NCBI GenBank assembly: GCA_030770545.1
Contig: CM061100.1
Location: 2,673,501 to 2,737,500 of the forward strand
Direction: 5' to 3'
Length of the DNA: 64,000 bases
Source of the DNA: Macropodus opercularis
Taxonomy: Eukaryota; Chordata; Actinopteri; Anabantiformes; Osphronemidae
Below, one piece after another: positions 45,176 to 58,100 of the stretch (position 1 is the stretch's first letter; the number at the start of each line of letters is the position of its first letter). Under the pieces are notes generated by a model. It saw only the letters and a program-made list of their open reading frames with translations, was not told the origin of the DNA and ran no database searches. The position numbers and the translations under genes were made by a program.

Positions 45176-47863
45176 GAGAACAGGGTCTATGAGGTGATTG
45201 CAGCTTGTGATGTTCCCTTCGCTTCGCTTGGCAGCTTCATTTGGCGTCTACATCTCAGACTTAAATGCCTCCTCAGCCTCACACTGTGTCACACGTGTCC
45301 TGCTGTCATTCCTTCAGCTCATGCAGCTGCTGCCGTTGTACAGTAGTAATGGAAACATACTGGTATAGCTGCTCCAGTCTGTCCCCACTGGCTGCAGGCC
45401 TCATTAAAGCCATGTAGGGCTCAGTGGCCTGTCACACCACATCTCCCTGCCCATTTATCTGGCGGTGACCATTGCTGCACAGTTGTGTGCGTGGGCCAGT
45501 GAGTCAGTGTGCAGGACAACTAGGATGTGTGCTAACATATCAGTAGGTCACTGTGTTAGAGATGCTCATTGTGTGTCTACATACAGTTTGTATTAGACAC
45601 ACACGCATTTCCCATATTGCCCAGATTGATGGTAAAGGTTGCTTTAACAATAAAGTCTTATTTATTCCATCTCATGCTCCCGGCCCTCAAACGCGAAGGC
45701 AGTTAATGCCCACAACAGCGCATAGTTTATTCTAGCTCGATAAATCTCGCCTTTCCATTTTTACGCGTTTACTTTGCAGGTGTCCTGAAAGTCCTTGTAC
45801 TTTTGACATTTATTTTATATTAGAATGCCCTGCAGGCTTCTCAAGGTTCTCAAGGTGAATCATTTTAGCTCTCAGGCTCTATTTTTAAAGGAGACACTGA
45901 ACATCATGTAAGGAATCCCCTCTGTGACACCAAAGAGAAGAATTAAAAAGGATTTGTTTTTTCTAATTATTTTTAATTCTTTACTTTTAAGTACACCGTC
46001 ATCGAATATGTAAGAACTTAACTAAAATAAAAGGTTTGAACACTGGTCTGAACAGTGGATTTGTCTTTATTTGCTGAAGAACAATCACGATCAGACTCTG
46101 AAGGGACTGTTTATGACACAAAATGTCTCTAAATAAATGACCGAAAAAGATTAAACTGCTTCACTATGAATCCCTTTAGAATCAGAATGCAGTTTAATTA
46201 CGAGCACATATGGAAACGTTAATTACATGTAGTTCACTAATCCGTAACACTGCAAATGAGAAAATAAATCTTTTGTTGCAGTGAAGCAGAATGTGAGATA
46301 AGATGCTAAATGTTCTTAGCTTTACACACAGCGCTGTGATCCAATTAGAAAATAAAAAACACTCCTAATGAATCAGATGAGTGATCTGCACTAAAGCACC
46401 TACAGTATAGTAAAGTAAGTCTGGCGTCTTAAAGATAACAGCACACTGGACAATATAAAAGAGCAGATGATAAAATAACATTTTAAACTTATTGGTAGTT
46501 TATTAGCGTCATCCTACTGATTCAGGCTCACAGGTAGGCAAATAAAGCTAATATCAATATAGTTACAAGGTAATAACCATATGTAAGCGCTACAAATGTT
46601 CAGCTAATCAGAGTCAATAAGGAAAATCAAGAAATGGTGACTCCATTCAACTTAACTGCTCACATATACTCGAACTGTCACTTACAAAATGTGTTTGGCT
46701 GGTCTTGGAGAGCTCGACTGGTTAAGTGGAAAAAGTTGTACCGAGGCTTTTGTGGCTCCTGAGGGAGTTCTGCAGACTGATAAAGTGCCTCGCGTGAGGG
46801 ATGAAGACTACAGGTCTGAAATTCTGGTACTGTCCAGTCACTTACTAAAATTCTATATCATGCTGTTCATCTCTGCTGGAGTCTAGAAGCCTGAGGCCAG
46901 ATTAGCCACATTTGTGATATTGTGGGTGACGCAAGCAGAGGGGACTGGATGCGAAGCAGTTATGCACACAACAGCTGTCCCTTAGCTGGACGTCAGTTAC
47001 AGACTTTGTTAGCATGACGTTGGAAATCCCAGTCCACACACATGCTCCTGGTGCCGTTCATCTAAGCTGAGGCAGATGTTCTGTAAGTCGGTCAGGAGGA
47101 GAACGGTGTTGGCAAACAACAAACCGAGCTTTTCTCCTACCTGCGAACTGTAGAACATCCTCCTGCTCTCAATCTGCTGTGCTCTTTGTAAAGTGGGTGT
47201 CAGGTCTTATTATTTTGGCCCTAAAACCTGCCTGTTATATCATTTCTGACACAACGTGTTTGGTTCGACTGTGACTCATCTGTCTGGTGCTGATAGCACA
47301 AATGGAAATGAGGCAACTGCTCAGTGTCTAATCTTACAATGACATTAATTTATCCTCCCACACGTCATTTCTAGGCTACACTTAAAAGCCAAGAGTTATG
47401 TCTATGATGGTGCTGAATGTTTATTGTGCATTATGCGTATATCTGAGTTTACCGTTTTCAAATCTATGAATGGCTGTCAGTGAGTCTCCAAAGCCATCCA
47501 TTATTAAGGGCAGACCCCAGAGTAGGTTTCGTAGCTTTAAAGAAAAGCTGTAATAGTTCATTTGCATGTTTCAGATTGAACAAACTTCATATAAGCAGGA
47601 TGCGCTGGGGAAGGAATGGATGTGCCCCAGGGCTCGGTTCTTGGCTCTTCGTGTTCTCAAACTACCAACTTTCTGGGTCCAGTTGTGGCAACACAGCTGC
47701 CATCCTACCCTTCATCCCAGAGCCAATTCTGAACGATGTCTTTCTAAATGTAGTCCAAATTTAGTTGACGCTGTTTAATTAAGTAGTTGGTGCCACCAGC
47801 GTCACGCTAGTTTGTTGTGGGTTATATGGGGAACGGAGTCTATGGCAGGTATCACTGTGGGGA

Positions 47864-47898
47864 AGGTTCACCCTGGACAGGTTGGTACCCTGTCGCAG
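47864..47898. mobile_element. Short SINE-tail relic
   Basis: TTCACCCTGGACAGGTTGG followed by ACCCTGTCGCAG resembles the dispersed fish repeat tail (consensus of the type CACCCTGGACAGGTCGCC). Too short to orient securely. Confidence 0.4.
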
Positions 47899-50800
47899 AG
47901 ATAATTATATATATCAATATATCAAATATTTTTTAAAGCGGCGCTGCTGTAAAAAGCTACTGAGCTACTTTACGTTACCTCAGGGCTTTTGAAACACAAA
48001 TCACTTTAGCTTTGTTGCTAAACTAATGTAAAAAACATTTGGAGCGTATGTATTAAATATATACGTATACATAAAATGAACAGCATTACAGAATGTGCAC
48101 ACAGCTCGTCTCGCACCTCATCCTCTATCTAACATCCAACACGCCCAACGCCCATTCGTTTTTAATAAGTGCCTTGCTGTCCACGGCGAGGCATTAGCAG
48201 CCTCAAAATAATAACAAGAGGGTCCACGGAGGAGCCAAAGACAAACACCCAGATGAAATAGAACGTGGAAATTTCATTCAGTGCAGAGTTGAACCGTGGA
48301 ATGAAACTGCATACACAACCAACGGCACATGCTTCCTCCCTGAAGCATGGCGACTCTGAACACAGCCCTAAATTTAGCACAGGGCTGAGCAGCCTAGATA
48401 AACAATGATGGAAACAATGGTAATGAAGAAAAGATTATTACATGGCACAGAAAGAGCAAAGGAGCAGCTACCCAGCATGTTCCTCCACATCTCTCTCAGG
48501 TTGAGCGCGTCAAGCAGTGACAGCCCTGAAGCTCGGATTTGAATCTCGTTAACCTGAACAGAGACCTCCTGTCAGAGAGGCCACTGTGGTGCAGCTAGCG
48601 ATCGCAGTGTTTCGTCCTTCTGGCTGTGTGACCCCTCAGCTGTGAAGGCTCTTTACTGCTCGCTGATCAGCTTTTTTACATGCAGCCATCCAGCTCTGCG
48701 CAGTCCCGTCTCACCGCCGAGTCAAAATATTGAATATTTTAATCAGACAAAACCTGAAGTTCATCATCTACTGGGCTTCTGTGACCACATCCATGTCGCT
48801 GACTGTGTGATTCTGATGACAACGAACATGCTTTTGGTTTGTCAAGTAGTTTTAACACCCGGCTGAAGTTAGCTCTAACCACAGTGACTAATGTGCTGTG
48901 CGCTGTGGCTATTTCATGCTAAAAGTCGCACAGTTGTGCCAACATTGGCAGTAACTTCATACAGAGCAAACAATGAGGCTTTTATTTCTGTATGTTTGGG
49001 TTATATGCATGGAAAGCTTTTCTGCGTGTCTCTAAGACTTTAGGAGGCAGAACTGCAAACCCCATGGTCAACAATAAAACCTATTGCATGTTTACAATAA
49101 ATGAAAAAAAGAAGCTTAGAACTTCAAGGAGGAGTCCAACATTGACACACCTGTTCAAGCTACAGACAAAAGGCCATTAGCTCAGCATAAGCCCTGGAAA
49201 TGTGTAGATGCTTGTGGGTGGATTTCATTACCTCTGAACAGAATCAGCTACTTCTATTTCTATAATGTACACAGTGGTAACAATCTCACTATTTAACTCT
49301 TGGCAAGGAGTAAAAACTTGTCCAATTATTCCTTTAACGAGCCTTCTGTGGAACCTTTTTGTGATGTTCATCCCTTTCTCTATCTTCCTTGCCTAATTGT
49401 TTACCATGAATCTGTCTGTGTTCCTTCTCCCTCTGCCAGTGACTTTTTATAACCTCCCCTCTCTGTCTCTCTGTTTCACTTAGCTCATCCCTCTGCCTTT
49501 TCTATTCTGGATGGGAGGCTAAATTAGTGTGTAATTATAGTCGCCAGCTCTTGGCTGTGTATCTGTAATGGAACAAAGCCTCTCCATATACCTCAGTAAT
49601 AGCCTGACAGAATCCAAATGAGAAGGGCTCGCACTCTCAGACGCTACCTCGCTTCTCTGCACAAGTAAAGACAGCTCACAGCACCTAAGGTTGGGAGTGG
49701 TACAAATAAGATGGAAGATAACATGGCCCACAGCTGGAACATTTCCGCTGATTTGTTGCACCAGCAGTTGTTGTCGAGTTCGCGTCTACTCTCATGTTTG
49801 GACTGAGCGTGTGCGATGTCTCACTGCATTACTTGCCAACGCACCACTTCATGATGAAAGTTCATGATGAATTTTCGCTGTCAGTGGTGTGAGATGTTGT
49901 GTTGGGTCATTAGAAGTACAGTATATTTTAATAAATAATGTCAAACCTGCACACACACACACACACAGACAGTGATGCTCATTATCTCCTCTGAGTTGTC
50001 CCCATTTTCATTCCTCCAGCAGCAGAGAGGAGGTTTGCGAAATCTCTCCTGGAGAAGCGCGGCGCGACAGAGGCAGATCCTGACCCAGATTCAATTCCTC
50101 ATTGTGCAGAGGTAAGATCTGGCACTGCAGGTGCGCTGTAGATATGAGAAATAACTCTTTAAGTATGCACTGACATGTCTCTTTTTTATGAAGTTTCACA
50201 GCTGGAACTAAAGCAATGCAAATTCATAAGCCTCTTAAGATACTGGGAAATTTAATTTAATCTAAGCAAAGCAACAGTAATGAATGTAGTAGCAGGGAAA
50301 GGCAGCTACAGCAGCTGGTTAAGGTTCACAGCTACAGAAAAGACACAAGAGGCCTAAATTAAGAAGGCGTCTGTGGTGGGTAAGTGATATACTTTGGGCA
50401 GGGAAGATAAATGAACAGCCGAAGTGGAGAGGGAGCTTGTTGAAAATGTCACTTATTTAACACTAAGATGTTCTAACAAACCATCCCACTATCATCCCCG
50501 AGCAGCCAAATCCCACGAGTCACTTCAGTGGCACACACACAAAAAGGCTGTAGCAGAATAATTGCCCTTCTACTACAGCTTTTAGTAGAGCAGTGGTAAA
50601 ACCCCACACAGAGAAATTATCACTAATATCAGTACCATCAAGCAAACGCTGGAACCTTAACGAAGAGACCTTGGAGCAAACTGTATTAATTCCTTGTGCA
50701 CCTCAACATATGCTCAGTTTGTCTCCTAAGAACTGTCCACGCCGGGCCTGTGAACGCAGCATGCTACAGCTGAAGTGTTACTGTGGCTGTGCCCAGCAGC

Positions 50801-53800
50801 AATAGCAATTAGATTAGCTTCTGATGGAATATTTAATGTGGGAGACTCTAAGAATGGATTCTCACAACACTTCTCACATCTCTTCACTACACATGCTCTA
50901 CCCGTCCTCTCTTCACACACAGACACGCGAAGAACAGATGCAAACACTTTTTTTTCCCCCTTCCAAAGTAAAAAGTGCATTTGCATTGCTACATATATTC
51001 CTAAGGCAGAGAGGGAGAATGCAGAAGCAGGAGACCCGGAGAGGAGGCGTCTTACAGGAGGCGCGCGAGCCAGCGCGTAATGAATTATGCACGGCTGAAA
51101 TGGTTCCAATTCCCATTGTTTTCTCCAAAGACCTACAGCTCTCTCACTCTCCATCAGCCACTGAAAGATGCAAATGCAATGGGAAAGCGAGAGAAAGATG
51201 GAGGAATTCACAGAAGCGGATGGAGGGTAATTAGAGCAGGAGATAAGGTGGGCATGTCGATAAGCCAGAGTGACGTTCGTTAATAGGTAACGTTAGTAGC
51301 TGCAGAAGGAGGCGAGGGCAGAGGAGCAGGAGAATGCGAAGCTCAAGCCAGGAAGCGACAGGTAAAGAAACAGAGAATTACGACCAAGGCTGAAAGGTTT
51401 TACTGGAAGCACGTTTCAAGATGGAGTACTGGGGAAGGAGATTGATGGTTATAGAGCTCCATTAGATTAGAGCAACCTGTTTCCTAGGGGAGCCTTCTTC
51501 TACCACTGAATACACTGACTGACCACGTGCACACGGCTGAAGAGAAATAATGCACTTTGAGTCCTTGGAACTTTAGTATAAACAGTAACAGCCTCTGCAC
51601 CCTGCTCACCCTGCATCCAGCACAACCACTGCTATAATTACTCTAAGTAGGCAACTCTTTCACTGGAATAAACTGTTTCCACTGCACATGATCCAGAGAG
51701 CAATTACATTTCCTTTGAAACTTATTTGGCAACACAAAATAGTAAATTGCAGCGTTTAGCGCTTTTATCCAAAGGCCTTTAGAAATTGCCTCTCATTCAC
51801 ATACACACTCTGATGGTAGAAGTGAGCGATGGCCGTTGCCACCTAAACACTGAGGGTAATTGGAGGGTCAGTAGGGACAAAGAGTGATTAGCAGGTGACT
51901 AATTCTATCTGTGGAGTCGCAGTCAGAGCCTATAAAAGTAAAAGAACTAAGAGTGAACAGGGAGGTTGCAACACTCCAGACAGACAGGGGGCGCTGGTGG
52001 GACTTGGTAGGTCATCATACACATTTAAATATGAACCCAGCAGCTTCGGTGGTTTTCATGGCCCCTGCTTTTCTAAACTCACCTGTCATGTATTTTGTCA
52101 AGAAGTAAGCGGATCTTTAAAGAAAAGAGCTTGTTCGGTTTTAATGTTTCCGGCAGAGGTTCCTTCTTGTGCTTGTTCCTCATCACTGTAAGCGACTCCA
52201 TCTGTGCAAAATACTATTATAGCGAGATTTGTGTTTATGTGCTGATGGTATGTATCATCTGCACTGAACATACAGTGTCAGATTAGCATAATAATCTCTT
52301 GTTTCAGATTGGTTTCCTCTGTGTGTTGTGCAGCAGTTATTTATTTATTCAGTACTGTTTAGTTTGCAGTGGGAAAACTAACCTCAGTAAAATAATCATC
52401 GCTTTGTTATCATTTCCTGCCACTGATGTCTTCCGATTCATTCTTGGTCAGTTTTTAGTTTGCTTGTGCCTTGTTGGCACCGAATCTTCATAAAGTACGT
52501 CTCCCGATATTTTTCTTGCTTGGCCCGGCATCATTTTCATTTGCATTATATACACTTTCATCTGTAATCTTTCACCTCAAATGCCATAATTTATAATATA
52601 TGGTAAATTCTTCACATCACAGATTTGGGAAATACTTCACGGTTAAGAATGAAAACAAGGAAGAACATATAGAGAGAAGAGGATCCTTGCTGTGAATATC
52701 TGTGGTTGATGCTTACAGGAGAGAAACACAACGGTACAGTCTGGTGCCAGTCTTGCCACCACACATTTCCCTCACAACAGTGAAGACCTCATCCTGCATT
52801 TCCAAGAATCAGCAAACATCAAAGTAATGTTAGTAGAGAATGAAATAAAACATACAGGATGTCATTCTTCAAAAGCCACAGCAAATCCACAACAAACCCA
52901 AAAGCACGAAGGAAACTCCAGCGTATCAGCATTTTGTGTCACTGTAAAGTCAAAATACAGAAGCATGAGACCCAGTGTTTATATAATGAGTTCTTACATG
53001 CACTGGTTTTTAAAAAACAGAAGGCGGCTCGATCATGGTATTTGTGTTCTCACGCTGCTCGTTTAGTCCAGACACAGAACTGTAAAGTAATATATGGTTT
53101 TCATTTTCTGTGGAAAACGCAAACGATGGTGGCAATAAGCCAAAAGTAAAAACATACAGTTTTCATTCCTTTACAGGCAAAGCAGATACAAAGCTAAACT
53201 TTTTATTCTTTGCAGACTCAGTCATAAATCATTTGGCTATAAAGAAATGTGGTGCAACGGTTTTAAAGTGGCTTTACTAAAAGAATATTTTGTGAGCTAC
53301 AAAAACTGTCTCAGGGCAATTCAGAGCACATCTGAAAATACCACCTCCCAGAACTCTGCAGAACATGAACACAGGAAATGCATTACCTTCAGGCACAGCC
53401 ATGTGGAGAGCTGCATTCATCTGGCACACCGCTGTAACTCAACATGTTGAGTTATCCACAGCACAAATCTCTGGCAGATGAATTCAAAGCAAACCTATTC
53501 ACTGTGGTGGACGACAAGAAAGCAGGACAACAGATGTGAATTTACATAAAGAATATACAGGAAATGAGCGTGGGATAGATGAAACGCTTGCTTTTTAATC
53601 ATTAAAGCATTTTGCTACCGTGTACTGTATAAAAGACAAAAACATTAATTCTTCATCCTCTAGTCATTAATGTTGGATGATAAAAAACTCTTCATAAAGC
53701 TTCTGATTGGACAGAACCCGCAGGTATCAAATTGCATAATTACAGTTGGGTCCTTCAAATGCTGTAACGTTTGTAACGATGCTCTAAAACATGGAGAACG

Positions 53801-55128
53801 AATTAACATTAAAGCCAAGTCTTATCATTCTGTTCATGTATAACTGCATCTATTTAAGTTTGCTTACTGCACCTAGTGCCCTCTGCAGCGGCCATGATAC
53901 GTCTGTTCCTGTATTTAATGAAGGCGCACAGCGACAACAGCTGCTGCACTTACTGATTGTCCTTCTTTTAAAAACTTTCCCCTGCAAACTGCAAGAGGTC
54001 TTATAAAAAAATACACAAAATACCATACAGTGCCTAAAAGATGTGATGCCATGGTTACCAGACATCAGTAGCAGTCAATCCCCTGGCTGCAGAAACAGAA
54101 CCAGCTACAGGTGTGAACTGTTGCCGGACTGGTGTGTAATTGATGATTATTATTAACAGCAGAATGAGCTGCAGCTAATTAAAACCCGGCTTTAGAAGAG
54201 GTGCCACTTCTTTTTTGTGTCTCTTTTCTCTTGTTTGTTTTTGCGTTGTCTTTGTTTCTGCTGCTTTGCTCCGTGTTTATGTTACTTGACAAGTTTGTGC
54301 TCTCACCCTCCCACGTGCTCACGCCTCTGCGGTAAAATCATCTATACCTCAACGGGCAAATCCAGCTCTGCCACGTTAATCTTTTCTGTAAATACAGTAC
54401 AAACTAAAAACAAGCGACGGATCCGATCCATCCTCACACATTTGCTGGTTATACATGCTTACAGTAGTTCAGCCATGTTGCTCATGTGCAAATGAAAACC
54501 GACCACTTGTCTAACCTCGCCCCTCTGGACCAGGGGAATCAATGCGCTGCTTGGCCGCATGCTGGATCCGATGTGCCTCACTGTGAGTGACACGCTGCAC
54601 TGTAGAGACCAGCCGCACAGGATACAGTGGGAAAGAGAAGTGTGCGCTTCAGTCAGTACCTATAAATCAGGAACTGCAGGTGATGGCCCGGCTGTGACTG
54701 TGCTGTCTGTAGACATGCTCTTCAGACAGAAACTCTCAGCCAGTTAGGAAAAGTAGAAACAGTTTTGTGCGTTTGCATCCATAGCTGAACTAACCACTTG
54801 GACCAGGTGTGAGTCTGTGTGTGCACCATCTTGGTTCAGGTTCAACCCATTGATTCCCAGATGGCATAATGTAACAGAGCCCCTTTGCATCTCATGCCGA
54901 CACTGAGGCAGGCCCCCTGTGGGATTAAGAAAGTGTTTTGAATATTAAATAATGGTTCCCCAGAGTCAGTATTTGATGGAAGAAGCAGTACGTGAATCCA
55001 ATGGAATGAAACTTTGTGGACGTTTCTTGTGGGTTGGAACTGACAGGACAGACAGGCCCTGGGGTTAGGCACAAACACAACAGGGTCATTTTAGATTACG
55101 TCCATTGATCCATCACCTATTAATCTAA

Positions 55129-55196
55129 GGGTGGGGGGGGGGGGGTGGGGGGGTGGGGGGGTGGGGGGTGGGGGGGGGGGGGGGGGGGGGGGGGGG
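55129..55196. repeat. Poly-G tract with T interruptions
   Basis: About 68 bp of almost pure G on the plus strand, with single T bases at roughly 7-bp spacing in the first half and an uninterrupted run in the second. Length in the assembly may be unreliable. Confidence 0.95.
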
Positions 55197-55199
55197 CTA

Positions 55200-58100
55200 A
55201 AGCCAATCCCATCTGTCACTGGAAGAGAATTGCTTATAATGAAAACAACTTTGTTGGATGATCGGCGTTAAAACTCGACGTCCAATGAACTTCCAAGTAG
55301 ATTTGTATTGCTTTACTGTTCTTACTCTTACTTTAAGGGCTGATGTCTCACGCTGCAGTCAGAGGCTCTAGCTTAGCGTTACTACTTAACCGACCCACCT
55401 GGATTTAACGCTTCTACTAAATATAACGGAGTGGACATGAGCAACACGGCTGAATGCTGAAGACATCCTACATGTGTTTGCTCTGCACGTAGGGAGTATT
55501 CTTGTATTTAGTAGTTTTCCTCTCTCGCTTGCTTTCACTTCCTTCCCCACAGCATCACACATTCCCCGTCCGTTCTCTCCCTCTCCATTCGATGTGTCTC
55601 ACTCTTATTCTCTTTTGCGCCTTCTCTCACGCTCTCTCATGTTTATTTCATGGAGCCCTCCAGCATCTCAGAATAAATAAATTATACATTTCATTATGCA
55701 CTCATTTCAAAGCTCCTTTCAGGAAAAGGCCTAAGCTCATTTGTCTCAGAGCTTCTGTTTATCCTAAATGACTGCATCAGACATGATCATGAGAGTCTGG
55801 GAGCCCTGTCCATGCTTGTTTGTCATGTACCAGACGTAATTCTCATAAAGTCCACGTTCCTCTAATACCGCAGCTGCTGCTGATCCTGGGATTAGATTTG
55901 GTAAGTAGAGAAAATACATGGACGCACAAACCAAAATAATGTTCATATAAATTATTATGGTGATTGGAGTTGTTGCTCAGGAAGTTTTCATGTTTCTTAC
56001 CAGCATTACGGGGAACGGCTCCATGAATATTTCTCCGTGTTCTCTCATCTCATATTTTACAGCCTTGGGAGGCCTTTAAAAGTCCAGTTCTGTGTTGCTT
56101 CTGTAAGTATTGGCTTTAATAGCAGCCCACACTGGTCCCGCCGGGTCAGGCTCCACTCTCTAATATTCGTGCCTATAAATGCTGCTGTGCCAGGCTGGTG
56201 AACCGTGTGTGGTGGTGTACCGCTGCTGACGGCTGACGTTAGTGATGTCGTGTTCTTGGCCCTTCTCCTGCAGACGAGCCGCTCGTGCTGAGGGTCAGTT
56301 TGACCCGCGGTGGCGGTAATGTTAGGGTCAGCGAAGAAATGCTGGGTCCCCTCACACGGGAACGAACCGCTAAAAAACAGATTCATCTGTCTGCACTGGC
56401 GTTCGACTACACAACAGAGCAATAAACAATCTATAGACTTACATATGGCACATTAAATCGTGGCGACTCGCACACGTACACACAGCAAAGCACGCGTACG
56501 TGTTCATGTAGACGCACGATGCCAACAGAAAGCTTGGACACACTCTCTGCCCCATATGGGCCCTCACGGCCATCTGTCCCACTGTCTGCGTGCCAGGCGC
56601 TGCTCGGCGCATCGACTCCTCTCCCCGGTTCTCTGTTGGACCATAGTGCCGCTCCACTCCAGTAGGCCTCAGCATTTTAGCCCTTTCACATGAACTGTGG
56701 CAACCAACATGAACACGAGCTGCACTTCAACAAGCAGCATCCCAGAGGAGCGGCTCCATGAGCTGGTACGTTTTAACTGCTTCCACCGTGTTGAAACAGC
56801 AAATATGAGATTTCTGTTAAGTGAATGGAACAGAAGCACTAGTTAAGTTCGGATTAATACGTGTGGAGTGTTCTTATTGATGACTACTGTACCTGAAGTG
56901 CTGGCAGGGAAGCGACCTGGAGCCTCATACTAGCTGAAGTTGCATGTTGTAGACAGCGAGTTAACGCAACTAATAATTCGAAATGCGATGTAGGAACCAA
57001 TTTTATGACAAGCTTGATACTGAGAGAAAATTCTGTAATTAACCATCAAACCAAAGCCACAGATTTGTTCTGTGCTGCAGAGTTGCAGTGCTTTCACATA
57101 TTTTAGCCCTGATTGGTGACATTCATTAACCATGTCCGTAATTATTTTGCTCCTCGCTGGAGGGCTGTGCTGCAGCTGCTAAAACACAGCTCAGTGAAAT
57201 GAATATTCATTCTGCTTCTTCATGCAACGGGTATCAGCTTAATATATCACTGATGCTTAACAGCAGCTTAAGAAAGCTTCAGCACACAGTCAGAGGGGGG
57301 TACTGTACCTTTTATGGCATTAATGTGCAGTCTATTAGGGGCTTTTATTGGGACTCCTATGTTCAATCAATAACCCGGTTCATATTTATACTTTACATAT
57401 TTTTTATTTATGCTGCTAGTCCCATTCTGGCGCGTCCATCTGGGTGCTGCACGAGCGATATCTCAGGAAGAGAATGACTCACACTCCAACAACCCAGAGA
57501 TTCTGGAGCAGGAGCCCCCAGGGGAGCCAGTCTGTTAGAGGATGCTGTTCCAAGAGCTGATAGGCTCACCTTAAAGGTGTGATGCTATCCTCAGACATGT
57601 CACCTCATCCCAAAAAGCATCTCTTTCGCTGCCTGGCAGGTGGAAAACTAGTGAAGAGGCGCAGGGTTCATTCGGATTTATTTGTCCTAGGCCTCCCAGA
57701 GTGTGAATTCCTGGTGGGACATGGAGGTCACAGTGGAACACATTATATTAAAAGGTGGTTAGACTGTACCAAATAAAGCAGCCAGCGAGGGTTTAGGTTT
57801 GACCTCAAATTAGATTTTATGTTTTGACAGAAAACAGATTCAACAGGACAATGCTGAATTCATTTTAGTTACTGTATAAACACTAGCAGCAAACAGGATT
57901 TTGTTCTCATCCATCTATTATCTACTCCATTTTGTCCTGTGTAGGGTCACAGGAAGCTCTGCTGTTCCCCAGCTGGAGTAAAGGAAACGTTTAAACGTTT
58001 AAGATGACTGCATTGTGATACAAATATAAATTCATGTTCGTTCACAGTGCAGTCTAGAGGCACGCTTGCTAGTTTGGGGTTGTGCTGATCCTTTTTACCT

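Larger units (their letters stand above)
41800..55120. other. Intergenic gene desert, first part
   Basis: No gene supported. Blocks of moderate GC and high complexity (for example about 41820-42330, 43350-43700, 45200-45500, 48150-48400, 50700-51300) alternate with AT-rich sequence. Such a texture would fit conserved regulatory elements, but conservation cannot be judged from one sequence. A (CA)n run lies near 49949-49966. Confidence 0.5.

Noticed and set aside
48162..48380. Minus-strand frame with a hydrophobic, membrane-like stretch (STFYFIWVFVFGSS)
   Set aside because: A single short frame without matching splice partners or a known family; a conserved non-coding element is equally possible.
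50726..51211. 161-codon minus-strand open frame with long plus-strand frames over the same bases
   Set aside because: Several long frames overlap on both strands, which points to base composition and not coding; no family recognised.
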